Positions 16,107 to 22,978 of a DNA stretch of 64,000 nucleotides are shown piece after piece. The translations under genes were made by a program, and so were the position numbers. Below the pieces are notes generated by a model, which was not told the DNA's origin, searched no databases, and saw only the letters and a list, made by a program, of their open reading frames with translations. Positions within the stretch are counted from its first letter, which is position 1. The number at the start of each line of letters is the position of its first letter. Source of the DNA: Streptomyces sulphureus DSM 40104 (GTDB lineage: Bacteria; Actinomycetota; Actinomycetes; Streptomycetales; Streptomycetaceae); NCBI RefSeq assembly GCF_000381025.1, contig NZ_KB905819.1, forward strand, positions 62,001-126,000. The letters are read 5' to 3'.

Positions 16107-16139
16107 TGACAGGCGTCACGGAAGCCGCGACAGTTGTCA
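16107..16139 (-). promoter_or_regulatory. Tandem operator candidates upstream of the ABC exporter operon
   Basis: TGACAGGCGTCA (16107-16118) and CGACAGTTGTCA (16128-16139) each match TGACA-NN-TGTCA at 9 of 10 positions and start 21 bp apart, exactly as the pair at 1694-1726. They occupy the 420-bp gap 15985-16404, which otherwise holds the minus-strand hairpin at 16215-16242 and no supportable gene. On the minus strand the second site contains TTGACA, a possible -35 element, but no matching -10 was found. Confidence 0.45.
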
Positions 16140-16214
16140 ACGGCACCCGACCGCCCTGGACGAGGAGCCGACGACTGGTGCGCCGGTGACAGGGGCCGGC
16201 AGCGGCGGAGGGAC

Positions 16215-16242
16215 GGCTCGCCTCCTTGTCACGAGGCGAGCC
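16215..16242 (-). terminator. Terminator hairpin after the MFS-Dabb gene
   Basis: GGCTCGCCTC pairs perfectly with GAGGCGAGCC around an 8-base loop. It lies downstream of the minus-strand MFS-Dabb stop and upstream of the ABC promoter region, so it marks the likely right edge of the thiopeptide cluster. Confidence 0.6.
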
Positions 16243-16404
16243 GTTCCCCGGTCGGTTGAACGCTCGGGACGGTTGGGCTCTTCGCGCTTCGGTGCCGCGG
16301 GGCGCCTGCCCCTGTGCGGCCAACTAGCAGCAGAGTGCGCTCATTTCGCCCGTACGCGGTGCGCCCCTCGCGGCAACGTCGAGGCCGCGCGGGCGGCGCG
16401 TGCG

Positions 16405-16821
16405 TCAGGCCCCGTGCGGGCCGGGTGCCGCGCTGCCCTCGTACTCGCCGAGGTCGGAGACGAGTCGGGTCAGTGCGGGGTCGCCGTCGTAGCGGCGCTG
16501 GTGGAGTGCGGCGATCCGCTCGCCGGTCTCCGGGTCCGGGTCGTCGGTGAGGTCGAACGACACGAACTTGTCGACCAGCGGCAGCCCTATCTCGTCGGTG
16601 CGGCGGTGGGCGGGGTGCATGAGGTACTCCCAGTAGCCGTCGAGGTCCTCGATCCGGAAGGTGGCACCCCACTCGTACGTGCCGCCGTGGTCCCGGCCGA
16701 CGAGGAAGGAGCGTACGGAGGGGATCACTTCGCCCTGGTTGCGGAGGCTCGCGAGGGCCTCTTCGAGCTGCTCCGGCGCGGTGCCGGGCTTGAAGGTGAA
16801 GCGGACGCAGTGGTGGATCAT
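16405..16821 (-). other. Internal translation start giving a free 138-residue Dabb protein (candidate)
   Basis: ATG at 16821, preceded by AAGGAAG at six-base spacing, is in frame with the MFS-Dabb fusion and begins exactly at the Dabb domain (MIHHCVRFTF). This suggests the ancestral state was two overlapping or adjacent genes whose stop was lost, or a bifunctional arrangement that yields both fused and free Dabb. Confidence 0.45.
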
Positions 16822-18069
16822 CGGATGCTTCCTTTCGGTGTGTTCACTGGGTTCGGGTGTCACCGGGGCATGACGCGACCGTGGGACGGTGGCGAGCCGG
16901 ACGAGCCCCGCGACGACGGCGCCGACCGCCGTCGCACCGCCGGCCCAGGCGAAGGCGTCGGCGAGTCCGGTGGTGCCGGCGAGGGGCTGTACGAGCAGCG
17001 GGGAGAGGAACTGCCCGAGGAAGACGGCCGTGACGAGGCCGCCGAGGACCCGGCCACGCCTTTCGGGACGGGCGAGTTCGCTGAGCCGCAGGTTGAGGTT
17101 GGGCACGACGAGCCCGACGCCGGCGCCGCCGACGAGCATGCCCGTCAGGACTTGGACGGTCGTCCCGGCCGTGCCGACGAGCAGCCAGCCGGCGCCCAGC
17201 AGCGCGAGGGCGGAGGCGGTGAGCGTCGTGGCGGCCGACCTCCGGCGCAGGGCGGGGAAGGCGAGGGCGCCGACCGTGCCGGAGAGCGTGCTCCCGGCGA
17301 TCACCGCGCCGACGACGGTGGTGCTGCTGCCGAACTCGCCGAGTACGAACGGCAGTTGCGTGGGCGCCATGTAGAAAACCACCGTGGCGAGGAGCGCCAC
17401 CGCGTACACGCCGAGGATGCGGCCGCCGTTCCGCGCGCCCCGGTGAGGCTCGGCGGCCGTACCGCCGAGCCGGGGCCGCGGTTCCTCGCGCAGGGCGAGC
17501 AGCGCGAGGACGGCGACGGCGGCCGAGACGGTGTAGAGCCAGAACGGTGCCCGCCAGCCGATCGTGGCCAACAGCCCGCCGAGCGGCAGGAAGACGGCGC
17601 CGCCCAGGCTCGCGCACGCCTGTTGCAGCCCGAGGAACGAGGCCCGTCGCTGCCCGTCGAACCAGCCGGTGAGGGTGGCGGCGACCGCCGTCATGATGCC
17701 GCCCACCGCGACGCCGAGCAGCGCCCTGGTGGCCAGCAGCAGGTACAGGTCGGTGGCGAAGGCTCCGGCCGTGCCGCTGAGTGCGTAGAGCACGAGGCTC
17801 GACACCAGCAACGCGCGGGGTCCGAGGCGGTCGGCGAGGAGCCCGGCCGCCGGTGCGGTGAGTGCGATGGCCAGCGAGGTGACGGTCAGCACGAAGCGGA
17901 CGAGGAGGTCGGCGCCGGGTGCGCCGGCGAACTCCCGTTCCATCGCGGGCAGTCCGGGCGCGATGATCGCCGCGGCCATGAGCGTGAGCGTCGCCGCGGC
18001 CAGGACCGTGGCCCGGGCGAGGCGCGAGGGCTCCTGCCGCGCTGCGTGCGGTGTCGTCGTGGTGGCCAT
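16405..18069 (-). CDS. MFS efflux transporter fused in frame to a C-terminal Dabb domain
   Basis: A 554-residue reading frame. Residues about 15-400 are an MFS transporter with 12 or so hydrophobic helices, including the family loop GLLADRLGPRALLVSS after helix 2 and a second-half LRLSELARPERRGRVLG loop. Residues 417-554 form a stress-responsive A/B barrel (Dabb) domain (MIHHCVRFTFKPG... SVRSFLVGRDHG...YEWGATF...Y..HP.H), usually a separate dimeric cytoplasmic protein. No stop separates them. However, AAGGAAG at 16828-16834 lies six bases before the internal ATG at 16821, so free Dabb protein may also be made. It lies downstream of a TetR gene and a matching operator. The substrate is unknown. 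Confidence 0.85.
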   Translation of the reverse strand: MATTTTPHAARQEPSRLARATVLAAATLTLMAAAIIAPGLPAMEREFAGAPGADLLVRFVLTVTSLAIALTAPAAGLLADRLGPRALLVSSLVLYALSGTAGAFATDLYLLLATRALLGVAVGGIMTAVAATLTGWFDGQRRASFLGLQQACASLGGAVFLPLGGLLATIGWRAPFWLYTVSAAVAVLALLALREEPRPRLGGTAAEPHRGARNGGRILGVYAVALLATVVFYMAPTQLPFVLGEFGSSTTVVGAVIAGSTLSGTVGALAFPALRRRSAATTLTASALALLGAGWLLVGTAGTTVQVLTGMLVGGAGVGLVVPNLNLRLSELARPERRGRVLGGLVTAVFLGQFLSPLLVQPLAGTTGLADAFAWAGGATAVGAVVAGLVRLATVPRSRHAPVTPEPSEHTERKHPMIHHCVRFTFKPGTAPEQLEEALASLRNQGEVIPSVRSFLVGRDHGGTYEWGATFRIEDLDGYWEYLMHPAHRRTDEIGLPLVDKFVSFDLTDDPDPETGERIAALHQRRYDGDPALTRLVSDLGEYEGSAAPGPHGA

Positions 18070-18094
18070 GGTGGCGCTCCTTTCGTGCGGCCGG

Positions 18095-18202
18095 TCAGTG
18101 CCAGAGCGCGACCATGAAGAGGAGCGCGAAGAGGAGGACGGCGAGCGTCAGCGACCAGAGGACGCGTTCCGTGCTCGGGGCGGTGGTCGGGGTGTCGGTC
18201 AT
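18095..18202 (-). CDS. 35-residue single-pass membrane mini-protein ahead of the MFS gene
   Basis: ATG at 18202 follows GGAGGAG at good spacing. The peptide starts MTDTPTTAPSTERVLW and continues with one hydrophobic segment (SLTLAVLLFALLFMVALW), ending in His. It lies 25 bases before the MFS-Dabb start, after the operator at 18228-18243. It could be a small subunit or modulator of the transporter. No family is recognised; the RBS and clean membrane profile support a real gene. Confidence 0.6.
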   Translation of the reverse strand: MTDTPTTAPSTERVLWSLTLAVLLFALLFMVALWH

Positions 18203-18227
18203 GGCGGTGTCTCCTCCGGTGTTATGT

Positions 18228-18243
18228 GTGGTTGACCACTCAC
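18228..18243 (-). promoter_or_regulatory. TetR operator candidate, copy 1 (transporter promoter)
   Basis: On the minus strand the site reads GTGAGTGGTCAACCAC. It matches 13 of 16 bases of GTGATTAATCAACCAC at the TetR gene start (18971-18986). It lies 25 bases before the mini-ORF start, where a repressor would block the transporter promoter. Confidence 0.6.
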
Positions 18244-18295
18244 TACTTGGGCCAAAAAAAGGGCCGCGGTGAGCGCGGTGCTGTGCCTGCGGCGT

Positions 18296-18379
18296 TCAGC
18301 GCCAGAGCGCGAACAGCGCCACGTCGAGCGCGGCGAGCGGCGCGAGCAGGGCCCAACGGACGGCGGCGGAGCGGGACAC
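18296..18379 (-). CDS. 27-residue membrane mini-protein downstream of the TetR gene
   Basis: GTG at 18379 is preceded by GGGAGGTGA at 4-base spacing. The peptide is short, starting MSRSAAVRWALLAPLAA and ending LDVALFALWR, so it is a hydrophobic helix with a basic end. It resembles the 35-residue peptide at 18095-18202 in layout and in the VALW-like ending. It starts 21 bases after the TetR stop and is probably co-transcribed with it. Function unknown. Confidence 0.45.
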   Translation of the reverse strand: MSRSAAVRWALLAPLAALDVALFALWR

Positions 18380-18400
18380 GGGGTCACCTCCCCTCGGGTT

Positions 18401-18970
18401 TCAGTAGTGGCGGAGCCCGTCGGAGAGCGTCCGCGCCCAGGGGGCGTCGACCTCGTGGGAGTCTATGGCGACCACCAGGTGGCAGAGCGTGCCCACGGCG
18501 AAGAACCGCTGGATGTCGGCCTCCGCCGCGCCGGAGACGCCGCGTACGTACTCGACGAGCCGTGCGTACCCGGTGCGCACCGCCTCGCGGATGGCGGGCT
18601 CCGACGCGGCGGCGCACTGTGCGTGGAGCTGGAGCAGCAACAGGTCGCGGTCGGCGATGAGTCGGGCGTACGCGTCGCCCATCGCGTCGAGTACGTCCTG
18701 CGGTGCGGTGCTTTTCGCTGCGGCGGCTCCGTCGCCGAAGCTCTCGCGGATGCGGGCGAAGCAGTGCTCGGAGACGGCGACGAAGAGCGTTTCCTTGTCG
18801 GGGAAGAGGCGGTAGACGTACGCCTGGGAGATGCCTGCCCGCTGGGCCACGTCCGTGGTGGTGGTGCCGAAATAGCCCCGGGCGGCGAAGGCGCTGACGG
18901 CTGTGGTGAGGACTGTCCTGCGCCGCTCCTCGGCGGTGGAGAGCTGTCGCTGCGAGACGGGATTCGGCAT
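18401..18970 (-). CDS. TetR-family transcriptional repressor
   Basis: A 189-residue regulator. The N-terminal HTH is clear: RRRTVLTTAVSAFAARGYFGTTTTDVAQRAGISQAYVYRLFPDKETLFVA (residues about 16-65). The C-terminal ligand domain is all-helical and unassigned. ATG at 18970 abuts the palindromic operator at 18971-18986, so the message may be leaderless and autorepressed. A matching operator in front of the MFS unit makes this the likely repressor of that exporter. The ligand cannot be deduced. Confidence 0.9.
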   Translation of the reverse strand: MPNPVSQRQLSTAEERRRTVLTTAVSAFAARGYFGTTTTDVAQRAGISQAYVYRLFPDKETLFVAVSEHCFARIRESFGDGAAAAKSTAPQDVLDAMGDAYARLIADRDLLLLQLHAQCAAASEPAIREAVRTGYARLVEYVRGVSGAAEADIQRFFAVGTLCHLVVAIDSHEVDAPWARTLSDGLRHY

Positions 18971-18986
18971 GTGATTAATCAACCAC
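18971..18986 (-). promoter_or_regulatory. TetR operator candidate, copy 2 (autoregulatory)
   Basis: GTGATTAATCAACCAC on the plus strand contains the perfect palindrome TGATTAATCA and directly precedes the TetR start codon. Its partner is at 18228-18243. Confidence 0.6.
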
Positions 18987-19128
18987 TCACCCCTGCGGCT
19001 GTCAACTCGCGCGTGCTCCCGGACGCGGCAAGTGAGGCTTCCAACACCGGAGTTGGGGCTCTTCCTGCCGCATGACTCGGCTCCGCCCTCCCGTCGGGGA
19101 GCGGGGCCGAGTCGTGGAGTCGCGAACC

Positions 19129-19785
19129 TCAGGAGGTGAAGCGGGACGCTATCTCCTTGCCGCGGGCCGTCGCCGACTCGTGCGCCTTGGCGCGCGACTC
19201 GCGGGCGAGGCCGACGAGTTCGGCCATCGCCGGGTTGCCCTCGGCGAGCGTCAGCTCCGGCACGATGAACTCCAGGTCGAGCTGGAACCCGCCCTCGCCG
19301 AGCATCTTCTCCAGGTAGTTGAGGACGAACTCGAAGCTCTCCCGCGGGGTGCCGGGGCCGTAACCGCCGCCGCGGCTGGCGACGACGGTGGTGGGGGTGC
19401 CGGCGGCCGAGGGCTTCTCGGTGGCCGTCGTGCGGCCCATGAGGATCGTCTGGTCGAGCCAGGACTTGAGCGTCGACGGGATCGTGAAGTTGTACATCGG
19501 GGCGCCGATGAGGACGGCGTCGGCCTGCTCCAACTCCGTTGCGAGGGTGTCGCGGAGCTCGTAGGCGGCGGCCTGCTCGGGCGTGCGCTCCTCGGGGGCG
19601 ACGAGCGCCGAGGTGAAGGCGGTGACGTCGATGTGCGGGAGGGGGTTCGCCGCGAGGTCGCGGTAGACGACGGTGCCGTCGGGGTGCTGTTCCTCCCAGG
19701 CCTTGCGGAACGAGGCGGTGACGTCGCGCGAGACGGAGCCCGAGTCGGGGAAGAGCGACGAGTCGATGTGCAGCAGGGTGGCCAC
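19129..19785 (-). CDS. azoR: FMN-dependent NADH-azoreductase
   Basis: A 218-residue flavodoxin-fold enzyme. It has the phosphate-binding region HIDSSLFPDSGSVSRD near the N-terminus, MYNFTIPSTLKSWLDQ near residue 96 and the SRGGGYGPGTPRE segment near 135, all typical of AzoR. It reduces azo compounds and quinones with NADH and helps detoxify quinones. The GTG start at 19785 is chosen because AAGGAG lies eight bases upstream; the ATG at 19806 would leave that RBS inside the gene. It is divergent from an HxlR-type regulator, an arrangement like the Bacillus YodB/AzoR quinone-response pair. Confidence 0.88.
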   Translation of the reverse strand: MATLLHIDSSLFPDSGSVSRDVTASFRKAWEEQHPDGTVVYRDLAANPLPHIDVTAFTSALVAPEERTPEQAAAYELRDTLATELEQADAVLIGAPMYNFTIPSTLKSWLDQTILMGRTTATEKPSAAGTPTTVVASRGGGYGPGTPRESFEFVLNYLEKMLGEGGFQLDLEFIVPELTLAEGNPAMAELVGLARESRAKAHESATARGKEIASRFTS

Positions 19786-19894
19786 CTGTAACTCCTTGTG
19801 TTGCATAAGTTTGTTCTGTTCCCCCCGCACCTATTGATAACACAGCTACTTACTTTTTTGCATCTCCTTGACTTGTCCTAGTACCCTGAGGCGC
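19786..19894. promoter_or_regulatory. Divergent azoR/hxlR promoter region
   Basis: A short AT-rich stretch (for example TTGATAACACAG and TTACTTTTTT) between the two divergent genes, unlike the surrounding GC-rich DNA. It is the expected place for the HxlR operator. CTGAGG three bases before the HxlR ATG is its RBS. No single palindrome stands out. Confidence 0.5.
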
Positions 19895-20281
19895 ATGGCG
19901 GAGCTGCGGGACGAACCAGCGGGGCCGGGAGAGATGTGCACCGAGCCCGAGAGCGGGATGACGCGCGTCTTCCAACTCCTCGGCAAGCGCTGGACGGGGC
20001 TGATCCTCGCCGCCCTCATGAACGGTCCCGGGCACTTCGCCCAACTCCGCCGCGCAGTCCCCGGCATCAGCGAGCGGATGCTCTCCGACCGCCTCACCGA
20101 ACTCGCCGGGCTCGGCCTCGTGCGCCGCACCGTCGAGGAGGGCCCGCCGCTGCGCGTCAGTTACGAGCTCACCGACGCCGGCAGGGCCATCAGGCCGGCC
20201 CTCGTCGAGCTCACCAAGTGGGCCGAGGAGCACCTGCGGGCGGGCGAAGGGGCGCGCTGCCCCGGGGAGTTCAGGGACTGA
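19895..20281 (+). CDS. HxlR-family regulator, probable thiol-based quinone sensor
   Basis: A 128-residue HxlR/DUF24 winged-helix protein: FQLLGKRWTGLILAALMNGPGHFAQLRRAVPGISERMLSDRLTELAGLGLVRR, with the wing GPPLRVSYELTDAGRAI. One Cys (residue 15, in EMCTEPE) sits just ahead of the first helix. In YodB/QorR-type HxlR repressors a Cys at this place is the redox switch. Together with the divergent azoreductase this suggests quinone or electrophile sensing. The longer start at 19868 is rejected because the RBS CTGAGG fits the ATG at 19895. Confidence 0.88.
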   Translation: MAELRDEPAGPGEMCTEPESGMTRVFQLLGKRWTGLILAALMNGPGHFAQLRRAVPGISERMLSDRLTELAGLGLVRRTVEEGPPLRVSYELTDAGRAIRPALVELTKWAEEHLRAGEGARCPGEFRD

Positions 20282-20333
20282 GGCGTACGGAGCCGGCCGT
20301 TCGCGGTTTGCCCCGGTGCGTACGCTGGTCGGG

Positions 20334-21149
20334 ATGAACGCGAACCCGGAAGCCGGACCGACCGCCGAACGCGGCGGTACCGCACGCCTGGAGCAGGCGG
20401 TGCGTGCCGCGGAGACGGCGCTCATCGAGTACGAGATCGCCGTCGAGTCCTTCCGGGTCGAGGTGGAGAACTTCTCCCGCCTCCACCACCAGCGACTCGG
20501 CCCCGTCTACTCGCGCCTCGACGAACTCGAGGCCCAGATCGCCGAGGCCGTGGCGGAGCGCAGCGAGGACCCGGAGGACGCACGCACGGCGCGCGAGAAG
20601 CGCGCCGCCGTGCTGCCGATGCCCGAGGTCGAGGAGCTCTTCTTCGGCTGGGTCGACTCCGAGGGGATGCGCCCGGAGGCGACGGCGATGCTCAACGAGC
20701 AGTCCGTCACCCCGCCGGGCCGCGTACGCCCGAGCGAGGACGCGCGGCGGGCCTACCGCGAGCTGGTGCGCGCGGCCCACCCGGACCTCGCGAGGGACGA
20801 GCCGGAGCGCAAGCGCCGCGAGGAGTTCCTCGTCCGCGTCAACCGCGCCTACGCGGACGGCGACGAGGCCGCGCTCACCGCCCTCGCCGAGGAGTGGGCC
20901 GCGGGCCCCTCCCCCGAGCCGACGGAGCTGACGCGCGCCGAGGAGCTCTACGCACGCCTGGAGTGGCTGGCCCAGCGGAAGGAGCAACTCACCGCGATCG
21001 TCTCGGAGTTGGAGGAGAGCGCCATCGGCTCGATGCTGCGGATGGCGCCCGACGACCCCGACGCGCTCCTCGACGAGATCGCGGAGAAGCTCCTCGCGCA
21101 GGTCTCCCAGCGGGAGACGGAGCTGGAGCGGCTGCGGACGGGCGACTGA
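20334..21149 (+). CDS. J-domain-like coiled-coil protein
   Basis: A 271-residue protein. Residues about 20-85 are charged and helical (coiled-coil-like). Residues about 130-180 contain ARRAYRELVRAAHPDLARDEPERKRREEFLVRVNRAYADGD, a J-domain helix II/III pattern with the HPD tripeptide that stimulates Hsp70 ATPase. The C-terminal part is again helical and acidic. It may target DnaK to a client, but there is no Gly/Phe or zinc region, so it is not a canonical DnaJ. It stands alone between HxlR and rhodanese genes. Confidence 0.75.
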   Translation: MNANPEAGPTAERGGTARLEQAVRAAETALIEYEIAVESFRVEVENFSRLHHQRLGPVYSRLDELEAQIAEAVAERSEDPEDARTAREKRAAVLPMPEVEELFFGWVDSEGMRPEATAMLNEQSVTPPGRVRPSEDARRAYRELVRAAHPDLARDEPERKRREEFLVRVNRAYADGDEAALTALAEEWAAGPSPEPTELTRAEELYARLEWLAQRKEQLTAIVSELEESAIGSMLRMAPDDPDALLDEIAEKLLAQVSQRETELERLRTGD

Positions 21150-21319
21150 GCCCCCGCTACCGTCACCCCCGCGGCGCGCTGCCGTACCCGGTCCTCGTCC
21201 GCGGCTTCCGTGCGACGTACCTTCTCTCGCCCGGCCAACGGGTCGGACCGGAAGCGCCGCAAGACGAGAACGGTCCGGCGGGTCGCGCCCGCCGCACGAA
21301 ACCGGAAGAGGTGTGGGAG

Positions 21320-21661
21320 ATGAACGCACGTATGCCCGAGGTCGACGCCGCGTCCGTGCCCGCCGACGCGCTCCTCCTCGACGTCCGCGAGGACGAGGAG
21401 TGGGACGCGGGCCACGCAGAGGAGGCGCTGCACGTGCCGATGAGCGAGTTCGTCGGCAGGCTCGGCGAGGTGACCTCGCGCACGGGCGAGGGGCAGCCGG
21501 TGTACGTCGTCTGCAAGGCAGGGGGGCGCTCGGCGCAGGTCGCGCAGTACCTCCTTCAGCAGGGGGTGGAGGCAGTGAACGTCTCGGGCGGCATGCTCGC
21601 CTGGGAGGCCGCGGGGCGTCCGCTCGTCGCGGAGGGCGGCACGGAGCCCCAGGTGGTGTAG
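21320..21661 (+). CDS. Single-domain rhodanese-like protein
   Basis: A 113-residue rhodanese domain: LLLDVREDEEWDAGHAEEALHVPMSEF near the N-terminus and the active-site loop VVCKAGGRSAQVAQYL with the catalytic Cys near residue 66. It would carry a sulfane sulfur for sulfur transfer or thiol detoxification. GAAGAGG lies upstream of the ATG. It is a monocistronic gene. Confidence 0.9.
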   Translation: MNARMPEVDAASVPADALLLDVREDEEWDAGHAEEALHVPMSEFVGRLGEVTSRTGEGQPVYVVCKAGGRSAQVAQYLLQQGVEAVNVSGGMLAWEAAGRPLVAEGGTEPQVV

Positions 21662-21677
21662 GCGAACCACCGCTCCG

Positions 21678-21956
21678 CTAGGGCGAGTCGGGCTCGCCGC
21701 CCGGCACGTCGGGAGGGCCGGGCGGTGCGGGGGTGCCCGGTTCCGGCTGCGGTGGCGGAGCGGGGTCCGGCTGCGGCCCGGGGGACGGGGGGTTGGGGCC
21801 AGGGGGTACGGGGGTGGGTTCAGGGCCCGGCGGGTTCGGACCCGGTGGGCCCGGGACCGGTGTGGGCCGGGGGTCGGGGCCGGGCGTGGGCTCCGGGTCC
21901 GGGGGGTTCGGCTCGGGTGGTGTTCCGGGTTCCGGTGGGGGCTGGGGCTCTCTCAC
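21678..21956 (-). CDS. Proline-rich low-complexity protein (hypothetical)
   Basis: A 92-residue frame starting at GTG 21956 with GAGAGGTGG upstream. Almost the whole protein is Pro/Gly/Glu low complexity (repeats of PEPxP, PGPNPP) with no Cys, Lys or hydrophobic core, so it would be disordered. It has no signal peptide. It could be a real small Streptomyces protein, or a chance frame in GC-rich repeats; the RBS is the main support. Confidence 0.4.
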   Translation of the reverse strand: MREPQPPPEPGTPPEPNPPDPEPTPGPDPRPTPVPGPPGPNPPGPEPTPVPPGPNPPSPGPQPDPAPPPQPEPGTPAPPGPPDVPGGEPDSP

Positions 21957-22294
21957 GTCGTTCCACCTCTCACGTGCGGGCAACTCCCGCTTGCGGGCGG
22001 CCGGTTCGACGGGACGAGGGGCCCCGGTTCCGGCCGAACGTCCCGCGAGCCGGTGTGCGTCACCCGTCGCACGGTACGTTGCCCTCGTGTGCGGGCCAAC
22101 CGTCGTGCTGCCCGTACGCGGTCATGGTCCCGCTGCCGGGTGTCACGCGCACTTCGAGTGGCGCGCGGGGTTGTGCGGATGCAGTGGGGAGCCGGAGCGA
22201 GGGCTGCTGTTGTGCGCCCCGGGGTCATAGGGTGAGCGCGCGCGTACTTCCGGGCGGGGTGCGGTCGACGGGGAACGTGGGGAGCTGGGAGGGC
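21957..22294. other. Intergenic region before the DUF5819 gene
   Basis: About 340 bases without a supportable gene. It presumably holds the promoters of the flanking divergent genes; no clear -10/-35 pair, operator or hairpin was identified. Confidence 0.5.
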
Positions 22295-22978
22295 ATGGAG
22301 CCACAAGTGCACGAGCCGGCGCACGAGCCGGGCGCCCCGGTCGGTGCCGCCGCGCTCCCCCTGCGGACGAGGATCGTCGCCGCCCTCGCCGTCGGTGCCG
22401 TGGCGGTGGGCGCGTCCGTCCACCTCGGCATGGTCTTCCTCCACGTCGCGCCGGACAACAGCCTCAGCAAGAAGCACGACGCCGCGATCGACGCGTACGT
22501 CTACCCCGAGTTCGAGCAGAACTGGAAGCTCTTCGCGCCCAACCCGCTCCAGCAGAACATCCACGTCCACGCGCGCGCCGTGGTGGCCCACGACGACGGC
22601 GGCAACGAGACCACCGGCTGGGTCGACCTCACCGCCGTCGACGGCGAGGCGATACGCGGCAACCCCGCGCCCAGCCACACCCAGCAGAACGAACTCCGGC
22701 GCGCGTGGGAGTTCTTCGGCAACTACCACGACGACGACGGCCAGCCCATCGGCATGCGCGGCGAACTCTCCCAGGAGTACCTCAAGCGGATCGTGATGCA
22801 CCGCTTCGGTCCCGAGCTCAACGGCGGCACCGTCGAGCGGATACAGGTGCGCTCCGCGGTGACACCGGTGGCGGCGCCCGGCTGGAGCGAGGAGCGCATC
22901 GACACCGAGACGCAGTACAGCACCCAGCCGTGGTGGCAGATCGCCAGCTCCGACCTTCCCGGAGGAGCAGGCAGGTGA
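22295..22978 (+). CDS. DUF5819 family membrane-anchored protein
   Basis: A 227-residue protein with one transmembrane segment near residues 27-50 (RIVAALAVGAVAVGASVHLGMVFL) followed by an extracytoplasmic-looking domain. The family block YPEFEQNWKLFAPNPLQQNIHVHARA lies near residue 70. It overlaps the HTTM gene by four bases (GTGA), the usual pairing of these two families in actinobacteria. Function unknown; the pair may act together in the membrane. Confidence 0.8.
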   Translation: MEPQVHEPAHEPGAPVGAAALPLRTRIVAALAVGAVAVGASVHLGMVFLHVAPDNSLSKKHDAAIDAYVYPEFEQNWKLFAPNPLQQNIHVHARAVVAHDDGGNETTGWVDLTAVDGEAIRGNPAPSHTQQNELRRAWEFFGNYHDDDGQPIGMRGELSQEYLKRIVMHRFGPELNGGTVERIQVRSAVTPVAAPGWSEERIDTETQYSTQPWWQIASSDLPGGAGR

